This document shows positions 30,117 through 40,401 of a stretch of 64,000 bases of DNA, piece by piece. Position numbers and translations under genes: made by a program. The notes under the pieces were generated by a model, which saw only the letters and a list, made by a program, of their open reading frames with translations, made no database searches and had not been told where the DNA came from. The DNA comes from Amylostereum areolatum (Eukaryota > Basidiomycota > Agaricomycetes > Russulales > Stereaceae): assembly GCA_012932865.1 (NCBI GenBank), contig SAXG01000011.1, positions 620,001-684,000 on the forward strand, read 5' to 3'. Positions within the stretch are counted from its first letter, which is position 1. Each line of letters begins with the position of its first letter.

Positions 30117-31956
30117 ATGTCATCTGCCCAGCAAAAAGGTGAGAGACTATCTCTGTAAGACAAATTCAAATTGTTTAGGCCCCTTTTAGCCATTTCTACT
30201 CTGCTACAGAACAGCAAAGCCTGCCAGCTCATCAGCAGTGCTGCTTTTGCTACAGGTGATGTTGCTGCACTGGCAGAGTTTGCCAACTATCTTAAAGGGG
30301 TAGGGTTGAAAGATATGAAGGTATGCCATCTTTCTGCCCGGCTAAATGTCTATGAAGTCCCTCTCACCTCCTGGATTTAGATTGTAGCTTTTATGGGCAT
30401 TATAGGGCGTCTTGCAAAGAACGGCAACTCTCAGGCTATAGCCATCAAGCAGGCTCGCCAGGAGCATACTTCCCAAGGCCGACGTAGTGATTCTGCCTTA
30501 GGATCTACTGCTATGCACTATGACAAGCGCCGCCTTGTATGGATACCCCTTTTTTGTGCTCATGTTTGTGCTGATTCAATTTATTTCTAGATCAAAGATT
30601 TTGGGCTTGACCATTCTCCATGCACGTTAAAAGATTTCATTGCTGCTCCCAACGTCGAGGTCATTGTTCGTCACCGTGGAGAGTCACCTGTGCCCCGCAA
30701 TACCCTCCTCTATGATGCACCAGGCGGTATCACATTTACTCCTGGCGGCAAGGCAGCACCTGGATTTTATCTTGTGCCACAGAATAAGTCTGTCATCTTT
30801 ATTGCTGAGGAAGAGGGGCAGCCTGCAGGTGTGTATGTATATGCTTTATTTTTCCAACTATGTTAACATTTGGCTCTGCAGTTCCTGACGGCAAGCTACA
30901 AGCATGTCATTCTATGATACACTTCAAGATTGAGCTTGTGGTCCTACGCAACATCTCTGCCGGGTATGGGATGGAGGAAAGTGAGGTTGCTTCATTTATG
31001 GAGTGGCTATCTTCTGTTGTTAGCCAGGCCGTTGCTGACCGTCGCAATGTTCGGGTTAGAGCTTCCACTTTTTGTAACCATCACCATAATGCTAACACAT
31101 GATTACCAGCCCAACCATAAGGGGAACCTTGTGCAGCTTGGATGGAATGCTGGTCCACGCCATGCTCGGGTCTGGGGCCTTGCAAAGAGCTTCACCAGGG
31201 ACTCCATCACACCTTCGCAGGCTGAGAAGCGTGACACTGATGCCCTTGCTGGATTTTCGATGATGTGGGCATTTATACGTGCACGGATGCCGAAAGAAGT
31301 GGTGGATGCTGTGGAGGCATCCCTAGATAAGGCAGGTATGCCTTCCATGGCGACACGTCATATTGAGCAAGGTATATGTGTATTATATCTGCTGCTGTGT
31401 ATAGTGCTAAGAACATCTTTAGGATATGGGTATAAACTCCCCATCCGTGGCAAGGAATACATATTCCCACTGGCCGACCGTGCACCTCCTGAGGGATATA
31501 TGTCACAGGGATATTCTGCGTATGTTTCTTGATCTTCTAACTCCTGTCTACATTATTGATCATGTATTTCTGCATAGCCCATCACATACAGACCAGTGCT
31601 TTGCACCGTTTGCTTTTTCTTGGACTATTGATCGCCATGTCAGCGGTCTACCTGTGCAGCTGTCCCCACCGCGGCGCTCTACCCGTCACAAGAGCAAGAG
31701 CACTACATCTATCGCTGCTAAGAAGGTGATTGCCACTGGTGGCAACTTTGTTGATCTTTCTCTCCATGTCATCGTCGAACAAAGCATCGACAGCCTTGCT
31801 GCGTATAACCCCATCTATCTCCATGGGACAACAGTTCACAATGGTGTCATGACACGTGGATGGGCGATCACATTCTCACAGCACATTTGGAATGCCTTTA
31901 AGGTGGCGGAGAAGGGCATCAAAGTTGTTTCTGATGCCGGTGTAGGGAAGGATTGA
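30117..31956 (+). CDS. Putative 2OG/Fe(II) dioxygenase-like protein (TET/JBP-like?) in the transposon
   Basis: ATG 30117 opens MSSAQQKAISTLLQ across a 51-nt intron (30139-30189); about seven more introns keep frame to the stop at 31956. Product roughly 450 residues. The C-terminal third has SHTDQCFAPFAFSWTIDR (HxD), about 80 residues later GGNFVDLSLHVIVEQSID, then YLHGTTVHNGVMTRGWAITF: a second His followed 11 residues later by Arg. HxD...H...R with intervening GG/strand pattern is the metal and 2-oxoglutarate signature of the double-stranded beta-helix dioxygenases. TET/JBP oxidases of this fold are known as passengers of basidiomycete KDZ transposons. Here the assignment rests on these motifs alone; the N-terminal two thirds are not recognised. 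Confidence 0.55.
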
Positions 31957-32007
31957 CAATGGATGGCCATAATAGAGTTATAGCTTACTAGTACTCTGCA
32001 CCATGAA

Positions 32008-32237
32008 AGACATATATTTGCTATACAAATTGGAAAAGTTAGTATACATGAACACAGAGCAAGTTTCTCGAGAAAAGACTGCACGAGAAAGTTTCTCGCA
32101 GTGGTCGGCATCAAAAGTCTCGTGAGTTCGGACGATTCCGAAAAGTCTCGCAGAAAGATGACGCAAAAAGTCTCGCGCGCAACATGTTGGCGAAAAGTTT
32201 CGCGCACATGTATTTTTTCGTCATTTGGCCTGCCATA
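32008..32237 (-). repeat. Right terminal inverted repeat, about 230 bp
   Basis: Ends ...CATTTGGCCTGCCATA, the mirror of the left end. Identity is total over the outer 55 bp and then drops to about 85-90%. Confidence 0.88.
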
Positions 32238-32243
32238 CCAGGG
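32238..32243. repeat. Target-site duplication of the 15.7-kb element, right (CCAGGG)
   Basis: Same six bases as 16566-16571. Confidence 0.85.
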
Positions 32244-33924
32244 CTGGACGAGCCACGCTGCGAACTGGCGGGAGAGAGGTTGGGGGTTGGGAGGTGGATG
32301 CAGAAGGGGAAGGTGGGGGGGAAGGGACGCACGAAGGTGATCATGGCCCCGCGCCGGATGTTGATGTACTTGGGGAACATGCCGCTGAGGTCGATCCCGC
32401 CCGCGACGGCGTTCCCGCATACGTTCTCAAAGCCCGACTGTGACAACCACGGGGTGGATGAAGGAACGCGTGCTGGAGAGGGCGACGAGGGGGGCTTACG
32501 GTGGTGGCGAACCCGAGCGCGAGGAAGAAGACGGCGGCGCGCGCCTTGGGGCTTCCCTGGCCGGACGCCATCATGCGCATGAGGAGGTCGGGCGGGTTCC
32601 AGTAGATCTCGCCGTAGATGTTCTGCGCGGCGGCGGTGACGACGAGGCCGACGAAGCTGACCAGCGTCCCGACGAAGAACCTGCGCGCGCGCCCGTCAGC
32701 GGAGGATGGAACGGGGAGAGAAGGGGGGGCGGGGCGGAAGGACGGACAGGCAGAGCACGGTGCCGGCGAAGTACCCGCGCGCGTTCTTGCCGTAGCGCGA
32801 AAAGTCGGAGCCGTTCGTCATGCCCGCGGCCTTCCCGCCGATGGCGGAGTTGATGCATTGCATCATGAGCCACGACGTGGACCAGGCGGAGCGGGAGGTG
32901 CGCGTGCCCTGCCTGAAGAGCGGGCCGACGCCCTTGGAGACCGCGAGGGACCAGATGACTGTTGTGCAGACCGAGAAACGTCAGTGGAGAATTCGGCGTC
33001 GGCGGGGGGGTGGGTGGGAAGGGGACGCACGCATGCAGATCATGGCGAGGCCGCAGTAGAGGGAGATGAACTGGAAGGGGCGGCGGAAGTTTTCGGGGGG
33101 CATCCAGAGGAAGGGGATGGATCCTGCCCAGAAGACGAAGAAGCCGATCATCTCCTGAGTGGTGGTCGGGACGCTCGCGGGGAGGCCTGCCGTCGACGGG
33201 TGTATGAGCATGCTGCATCGCGAGCGGACACAAAACGGGAGGGAGAAACGGCGCGTACCCTTAGGGATGTTCTGGAAGGAGGGGAAGAGGGCGGTGATGA
33301 TGACGGCGCAGAGTTTTCCGCCGGTCCAGCACTGGGTCGCGTTCCAGATGAAGTTGAGCATGACGCGCTGGATGAGCGGGATGTAGCTCCCGCGCATGCC
33401 CCAGGAGAAGCGGTTCTGGATGGTGAAGCCGATGTGCCATCGAAGCCCGCACCAGGCGATGAAGCTCGCGAAGAAGGTGATGACGGCGCGGGCGACGATG
33501 ATGACGGCCTGGGTGAGTTGATCAGCTGAGGCAGAGCTGTGGGGTTGTGTATCGAGTTATTTAAGTACCATGGACTGGCCGACGGAGAGCCCGGCGGTGA
33601 GGAAGGTGTTGGGCATTTGCCATGTCGCGACCTGATAAACAGTGAGCAACGGTGGCGCGTTGATCGAAAGAAGAGGCGGGGACACACGTTGAGAGAGCTG
33701 AGGGTCCAGTATCCGAAGTACTCGAACATGCCCCACGTCCTGCGGCTGAGTCGACTGGTCAGGCAAACCCGCGCGAACTTGAAGGATGGGGGGGAAAGCA
33801 CGTACGACGGCGGCAAGGGGACCAAGTCGCGATTGCACCAAGCGTCGGTCTGCTCGTGCTTCTGCTCGTCGCCGCGGAGCCTGACAAGGTCGTCGACGCG
33901 CTTGAACAGACGCTTGGTGGCCAT
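32238..33924 (-). pseudogene. NCS1-type permease, 5' part (truncated by the DNA transposon)
   Basis: ATG 33924 opens MATKRLFKRVDDLVRLRGDE. Several short introns separate exons with strong family motifs: GMFEYFGYWTLSSLN, VATWQMPNTFLTAGLSVGQS, IAWCGLRWHIGFTIQNRFSW, GSYIPLIQRVMLNFIWNATQ, MQCINSAIGGKAAGMTNGSD with FSRYGKNARGY, and GFENVCGNAVAGGIDLSGMF with PKYINIRRGAM. The last exon stops at WLVQPW in the target duplication. The family imports uracil, uridine, allantoin or hydantoins with cations at the plasma membrane; the substrate cannot be told from sequence by eye. The adjacent hydantoinase-like gene favours hydantoin-type substrates. Confidence 0.88.
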
Positions 33925-34388
33925 GTCGGTGAGAGGGAAACGGCGAGCGCGGTGGGGGGCTGGAGCGGGAGGACTGAGAAAAAGGCAGCGACATTGCGGC
34001 CTTGAAGAAGGACGAGCGAGGTTCGTGTTATCTGTCGCGCGTCAACCGTAGTATCTTTCACCCTTATCTGCTCTCTCAGAGCCCCAGCGGAGGGACGGGG
34101 GGAGGGAGAAGCGTCCAGGCGAAGGTGAAGTCATTGCAGGGCCACTCGACCGCTGGCATTTCCTGAATAGGCAAGGGTCGGCCCTAAAAAGGCAAGAGAG
34201 CAAACACGGTCCGCGGCACGGTGCGGCGCCGCCGGCGCGACGCCGATAGGCAACTTGGATTTTGGCCGCGACGTTTATCTTTCTCTCGTCATCGCCGTCC
34301 GTTGATATGTCGCTGGCACACGAAGGTCCCTCCTGGCCCGGTCCAGATCAGCGCCGTCGATACTCGCACCACCATTGAGGAGTCAGCA
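33925..34388. promoter_or_regulatory. Bidirectional promoter region of permease and hydantoinase-like gene
   Basis: 464 bp between two divergent ATGs. No clear TATA box; it includes CTCTC/GAGAG and GCGCCGCCGGCGCG stretches. Shared control of the two genes is likely but not shown. Confidence 0.45.
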
Positions 34389-37300
34389 ATGTCCCCCGCC
34401 CTCGAACCCACCAAGCGCATCGGCGTCGACGTCGGCGGCACCAATACAGACGGCGTTCTCCTCGACCCCTCTGCGTCTTCCTCTCCGGACAGCGCCATTC
34501 TTGCCTGGCACAAGTCCCCGACGACGCCCAACCCCAGTGATGGCATCGAAGACTGCATCACACAACTCCTTTCCGACGCGAAGCCGGATCCAGCGGAGAT
34601 CGCGAGCGTGACAATTGGCACAACGGTGAGTTGTCTTCATGCATCGTTGGGTGGATGCGGAGGAGGCTGGGCTGGGATGGGAGAGAGGGCGCGCATATAT
34701 TCACCCCATACCCATCCGCGCCATTGCCTGTCATGATATCACTCGATTGTCGCATCGCGTGCTTGGAGGTGTAGGAAGTGCAACGCGCGCATATATCCAC
34801 CCCCTCGCATTCCGTCCGCTTTCGACGCACATATACTCATCGCCCGCACCCCTCCCAGCACTTCATCAACGCCGTCGTCGAAAAGGACAGCAACCGCCTC
34901 TCCCCCGTCGCCGTCATCCGCCTTTGCGGCCCCTTCTCCCGCGAATGCTACCCCGGCATCGACTGGCCCCCGGACCTCGCGTCCATCCTCTGCCAGTACT
35001 GCGGCTTCGTCGACGGCGGCCTCGAAGTGGACGGCAACGTCATCCGCGACCTCGTCGAGAGCCAGGTCGAGGAGCAGTGCGCGCGCATCAAGGCGAAAGG
35101 CATCCGGTCCATCGTCGTCAACGGCATCTTTTCGCCCTCGGATGTCGTGGAACGGCAGGAGGAAACGGTCGGGCGGTGGATCGCGAAACACTACCCGGAA
35201 GCCGACGTCGTGCTCTCCAAGCACGGTACGCCTGCCTTTCCTTCCCATCCTCCCGCTCCCCTGCTCACCTGGACGACGCAGTCGCGAACCTGGGCTTCAT
35301 CGAGCGCGAAAACGCGGCGATCCTGAACGCGTCCATCCTGCGCTTCGCCCGGAGCACGATCGCGTCCTTCCAGCACGCGATCACCCGCCTCAAGCTCGCC
35401 TGCCCCGTCTTCCTCACCCAGAACGACGGCACGCTCCTGCCCGCGCCCCTCGCCGCGCGCGTCCCGATCCGCACCTTCTCCAGCGGACCGACCAACTCGA
35501 TATGCGGCGCGGCGTTCCTGGTCAAGCACGCATACGCGCACTCCGGCGTCGACCGCAAGAGCGTGCTCGTCGTCGACATCGGGGGCACCACCACCGACGT
35601 CGGCATGCTCCTCGCGAGCGGGCTCCCGCGCCAAGCGTCCGCGGTGACGGACGTGTCGGGGGTGCGGATGAACTTTTCCTGCCCGGACGTGAAGAGGTGG
35701 GTTCCACCCTTCTTTCCTCCCCTCCGTACTCTGACGTTGGGCTACCGCTTATCAGCATCGGGCTGGGGGGAGGCTCGCTCGTGCGCAAGCCCTCGGNTCC
35801 TCGCGAGCGGGCTCCCGCGCCAAGCGTCCGCGGTGACGGACGTGTCGGGGGTGCGGATGAACTTTCCTGCCCGGACGTGAAGAGGTGGGTTCCACCCTTC
35901 TTTCCTCCCCTCCGTACTCTGACGTTGGGCTACCGCTTATCAGCATCGGGCTGGGGGGAGGCTCGCTCGTGCGCAAGCCCTCGGACGCGGCGCCGCTCAC
36001 GATCGGTCCTGACTCGGTCGGACATCGCATCCACACACAGGCACTCGTGTTTAGCGGGGACGTCCCGACGGCCACGGATTACGCTGTCGCGGCGACGGCG
36101 GGTGGGGCGGACATCGGTGACCGGGCGCGCATCCCGGAGGGGGTGTATGCATCTGTGAGGGAGTACAAGGTCGTGTTGAAGGGGATGTTGGAGGGGATCG
36201 TCGACCGTATGAAGACGAATGCGGACGACATCGACGTGCTGCTCGTGGGCGGGGTGCGTTTCATCTGGTCGTGGGTATCCTCCCTCAGGCTGACGGTGCC
36301 GTCTGCAGGGTGCGATCCTCGTCGAGGACGGCGCGATGCTCAAGGGCGCGAGCAAGGTTATCAAGCCCAAGTACTCCGGCGTCGCCAACGCCATCGGTGC
36401 TGGTATGTACCTCTCCTAGTGAGACGGGCACAGTCCTCACTCCATCGTACCAGCCATCGCTCGCGTCTCCGGTACGGTCGACACCGTCCAGTCCACAGCG
36501 GACAAGACGACGCAGCAAGTCCTGGATGCGGTCTCCAAGATGGCCATCGACCGCGCGGTCGAGAACGGCGCTGTGCGTGAGACGGTCGAGCTCGCGGAGA
36601 TGGACGTGATCCCTCTCCAAGTACGTGCATTTATTCCCCAGCCCATCTCTATCTCTCACCAATGGCTCCAGTACATCGCCAACAAAGCTCGCGTCATCGT
36701 CAAGGCCGTCGGCGACTTCGATTTCTCGCGTCGCGCGGCCATCCCAGATGCACTCGACGACGACGCTTGCACCGCCCCTCCCGGCGTGATCTTGGACAAG
36801 AACCCTGCCGCCCTCCCCGCGTCCGCGCGTGAAGTTCGGCGCGACACCCCCGCGGCCATCCAGGCGTACGTGCCCCAGATCACCCCCGGGCGCGAATGGA
36901 TCGTGTCCGAGACCGACCTCGCGTGGATCGCGACGGGCTGCTACATCCTGGGCACGGGCGGCGGGGGCACGCCGTACCCGCATTTTGTGCGGGTGAGGGA
37001 GATGATGCGCAAGGGCGCGGTCATGCGCATCGTCAGCGTCGACGATGTCGGGGACGACGCGCTCGTGGCGTGTGGAGGGGGGAAGGGCAGTCCCACTGTG
37101 GGCATCGAGAAGCTCGCGGGCGACGAGTGGGTGTTTTTTTTTCTTTTGGACCGTGGTGTCTGTTTCGTGTGCTTATGGAGATGTACATAGGATGATGGAG
37201 GCGCAGAAGGCGGTCTACGACCTCGTCGGACGCAAGCCGGACGCCCGTCATCGCGCTAGAGATCGGTGGGGGGCAACGGTCTGCAAGGTTGGTCCCTCCT

Positions 37301-38393
37301 TCTGGCATGTCCTGAAAACCGCCGGCTAACTGTGCCCCTTCTCTAGGTCTCCTGCTCGGCGCGTCGTGCAACATGAACATCCCCACCATCGACGCGGACT
37401 GGATGGGCCGCGCCTACCCAGTCTCATGGCAGATCACCCCCGTCGTGTGGGGCGGCGACGAGGCCCAGTTCCTCCCCCAGGCGATCGCGGACGGGAACGG
37501 GAACGTCATGGTCAGTTTTCCACCTTCCCCTCGCCCCCCCTCGCCCCCCCTCGCCCCCCCTCGCCCCCAGCGCGCCCACCGGCACTACGCGCGCGACCGT
37601 CGTCATTTACCTTCCTGCAGGTGATGCACAAGGGCACGACGGAGAAGATGATCGAGCGCGCGTTCCGGGCGGCGCTGGCGGAGATGGGCAGCCCACGTCG
37701 CGTGCGCGAAGGGCCCGTACACGGGCGCGAAGACCAAGGCGTACGGCGTGCGCAACACGCTCTCCATGGCGTGGCGCATCGGGCGCGCGGGTCGCGCTCT
37801 GCCGCGCGCGGAACGAGGTCGACGCGGTCGCGGACGCGATCATCGACGCGGTCGGCGGGGCGGAGATGGCGAGGGTGCTGTTCCGGTGGGCTCCCTGTCT
37901 TTCTTTTCCCCCCGCGCTTTTCGACCGTCGGGGCTGGGCTGATGCGGGGGCGCGGCGTGTGCTGGCAGGGGCAAGATCGTGGGCGTGGAGCGCACGACGG
38001 CCAAGGGCCACGTCTCCGGCGAAGTCGTCGTCCGCGCGGGTGGAGCGCTCGCCGTTCGTCGGCGCGCAGCTGCGGATCCCGTTCAAGAATGAGAACATCC
38101 TCGCCGCGCGCGTGGACGACGGCGGCGGCGGCGTCGAGACCGTCCTCGCGAGCGTGCCCGACCTCATCTGCGTGTGCGACGCCGCGAGCGGGGAGGCGAT
38201 CGGCACGCCCGAGTATCGGTACGGCTGCTCGTGTTCGTGCTCGGGATCCAGGCGTCGGACCGGTGGACGGGCTCGGAGAGGGGGATCGCGGTCGGGGGGC
38301 CGAGGGGCGTTTGGGATGGAGGTGGAGTATAGGCCTTTGGGCTTGTTTAGGACGCCGAGGAGCGTGATTGATGAGTATGGGGGTGGTGATTGA
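34389..38393 (+). CDS. Hydantoinase/oxoprolinase-like ATPase fused to DUF917; locus has assembly faults
   Basis: ATG 34389 opens MSPALEPTKRIGVDVGGTNT, the nucleotide-binding start of the HyuA/oxoprolinase N-domain. Exons then give the hydantoinase A domain (SVLVVDIGGTTTDVGML, FSSGPTNSICGAAFLV, SIGLGGGSLVRK, IDVLLVGGG) and, from about 36.9 kb, the DUF917 part (TDLAWIATGCYILGTGGGGT, CNMNIPTIDADWMGRAYP). The family hydrolyses hydantoins or 5-oxoproline with ATP. The text as given is broken: a 188-bp duplication around the N at 35797, an extra C near 37691, an extra G near 37795 and frame changes near 38222 and 38310 are each needed to follow the family sequence. These look more like consensus errors than decay, because all other positions remain conserved. 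Confidence 0.82.
35609..35984. repeat. 188/187-bp direct duplication flanking an N (probable assembly artefact)
   Basis: 35609-35796 and 35798-35984 are the same sequence except for one T (AACTTTTCC versus AACTTTCC). The single N at 35797 is the join. Only the first copy keeps the reading frame. Confidence 0.9.
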
Positions 38394-39461
38394 AGGGGTT
38401 TTACGAGGGGGTCGCGCCGTTCTGCGAGGAGAGTTTCCTGATGTTACACACAGCTTCGCTTGGCCCGTTCGCGGCTCTTGCGCGGCTCGGACAATGCATA
38501 TACTTAAGGACTATGTTCTGTCTTAACCTGAAATAACGTCAGCGACTCTCCAGCCACCGGTAGTGATTTATCGTAGGTTTTCCGATTGCTCTCACAGCAC
38601 ATCTCGCGTGTTTTCACCAAGCGCACGCAGTCTGCAGCGCCGTAGAGTTCAACGGATCGGGGATCGTTGCTTGTGCGTGTTAGGATCAAAGGCTTTTGGC
38701 AAACATCGATAAACAATGACAATTGATAACTCATGCCGTTAGCCTACTCTCGCCATCATGTCGCCATCGTTCATGGATTCTCACTCGCCAGACGGCGTTC
38801 GATTCGAACGCAGCTACAGCAGCGCTTAACTGGGTACACGCGCCCGTGACAGGCTTATGGTCCTCATGACTAGCCACGCGTGGCCGGGTCTGGGATAGAT
38901 CTGTGTGCGCCCCGCTGCCCCGTCCTGCTGACCTGCCCTCCAAGATGCTGGCCCCTTCACGGAAAGTGCGCGGAAGTTGATCAATCAACAGACAGGTTAA
39001 TTCGCACGAAGGCCCAAGCGGCGGAACGGGAGCGGAAATGACGGGATGGGCAGTGGAAGTGTGGGAGCTCGAGCTGGGCTCGACAATCATTCTCGAAGGT
39101 GAGCCTACGGTACCCCATGAATTGAAGATACGCTATAATGAGATGGATGTGAAGGCCAGAAGCTACTCCCGCCTACCAGCGGCGAGTAGGAAGGACACTC
39201 CATCAAAGGCGCGGCAAGGAGGCGGAAGCGGTCGGGGAGTACAAAACGCACATGCTCAAGCTTCCGCCGCGTGAGGTACCCCCAACGTCTCACCATTCGC
39301 ACCACGTACGCTCTCTTGTCTGCTTGGCATCCTACGCCCTTGTTGACTCCTTCACCATAGCCCATATCGCCTGCTGCACCAGCCTTTGAGCTTTACCAGG
39401 CACGTAGAATCCTGACCCAGTCTATTTCTCCTCGTGCGGATGCTCACCCAACCCGCGCAGG
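38394..39461. other. Intergenic, no gene seen
   Basis: About 1.07 kb with no convincing coding frame, RNA gene or repeat on either strand. Confidence 0.5.
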
Positions 39462-40079
39462 ATGTCCTACACAATCACGGTCCGCGTCTACCAGGCCAAT
39501 ACCGATGCGTTCTTCAACATCGTCGAGAAGACCGTGTGGAAATATGCCAACGGCGGGACTTGGGCTGCAGCAAACGGCGAGCAGGTCCTTACCATGGGCG
39601 GCAGCGGGACGTCTGGTACCTTGCGCTTCCTGTCCAACACCGGCGAATTGTTCATCGTCGCGCTTGGCGTGCACAACTATAGGCGCTGGGCGGACATAGT
39701 CACGGACCTGACCCCCAGCGATACCGGCGTCGCCATAAACCCGCAGTACTACTCGTCTGGAAGCGATGCTCGGGCGCGGATAAGAGAGCAGACACTGTCG
39801 ACCTACAGTGTCACCAATGCCAAAGGCAGGAAGATCGCGGTCAACTACACGGTGGCCGAAGGCAACAATCTCAAGGCCGACATCATCATTGGATGTGTAG
39901 TGTCGCCGCCGCTCGGCCCTGCCGCCGGCGCCGTAGCAGATGCGCCTTCCCACCCTTGCAACGCGGTCGCCGCCCACAATACCGTTGCCGCCCACAGCGC
40001 CGCCGCCTCTCCCGCCGTTCTTCCCAATCTAATCTCCGTAGAGATTAGATTGAGTACGAACGCCGGGAGCGTCGGTTGA
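39462..40079 (+). CDS. Fungal fruit-body lectin (actinoporin-like fold) with odd C-terminal tail
   Basis: ATG 39462 (MSYTITVRVYQANTDAFFNI) starts a protein whose first 145 or so residues match the FB_lectin family end to end: EKTVWKYANGGTW, MGGSGTSGTLRF, GVHNYRRWADIV, INPQYYSSGSD and a final NNLKADIIIG. Family members are cytoplasmic, bind T-antigen-type galactosyl and GlcNAc glycans and act in defence against nematodes and insects. Known members end at about this point; here the frame continues for about 60 residues of Ala/Pro/His-rich sequence to the stop at 40079, likely through loss of the usual stop or an unrecognised intron. No signal peptide, as expected. Confidence 0.9.
   Translation: MSYTITVRVYQANTDAFFNIVEKTVWKYANGGTWAAANGEQVLTMGGSGTSGTLRFLSNTGELFIVALGVHNYRRWADIVTDLTPSDTGVAINPQYYSSGSDARARIREQTLSTYSVTNAKGRKIAVNYTVAEGNNLKADIIIGCVVSPPLGPAAGAVADAPSHPCNAVAAHNTVAAHSAAASPAVLPNLISVEIRLSTNAGSVG
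40025..40052. other. Perfect 12-bp inverted repeat with 4-base loop
   Basis: CAATCTAATCTC, CGTA, then GAGATTAGATTG. It lies in the extra tail of the lectin frame, about 25 bp before the stop; the RNA would fold into a strong hairpin. Confidence 0.8.
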
Positions 40080-40401
40080 CGCGTCGCTGCCTGCTGGACA
40101 GAGAGGTAGGCGTAGAATTACCAACCGTGATCGCATTCAGATGCCTTTTGCGTTGAAGGACAAAGGGATGGAAGGATGAAGAAGGGAGACAGGAGAGGGG
40201 AAAGGGTACGAAGGTCTCGGCTTCGCATGTATTTGAGTTGTTGGTGAACCTGTGAAGGAAAAATGGAGACGTCTCGGCGGCCATGTTTGTACATATATGA
40301 TACATACACTACGTCGTACAGTACAATTATGCATACAAGGCGCGAGTGAACAAGTAGCCACTACGAGCCGACCGCAACGACAATAGTATGATTCCCGCCC
40401 T
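40080..40401. other. Convergent 3' region between lectin and GH78 genes
   Basis: 322 bp holding the 3' ends of two convergent genes; no coding sequence seen. Confidence 0.5.

Larger units (their letters stand above)
16572..32237. mobile_element. 15,666-bp TIR DNA transposon with rve transposase and chromatin-themed cargo
   Basis: Both ends carry inverted repeats of about 230 bp starting TATGGCAGGCCAAATGACG, flanked by a 6-bp duplication (CCAGGG), inside an exon of the permease gene. The element is visibly AT-richer than the host genes on both sides. Genes inside, left to right: H3-tail-mimic/PHD/caspase-like protein (minus), Cys-rich basic protein (plus), BTB protein (minus), DDE transposase (plus), zinc-ribbon protein (plus), dioxygenase-like protein (plus). 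A transposase of the retroviral-integrase fold with 6-bp duplications fits what I recall of the eukaryotic IS3EU superfamily, but I could not check this. A decayed Copia gag and a hAT-type element are nested in it. Confidence 0.88.

Noticed and set aside
32618..33529. 303-codon frame on the plus strand
   Set aside because: Exact antisense of the permease exons; open only because of high GC and codon bias.
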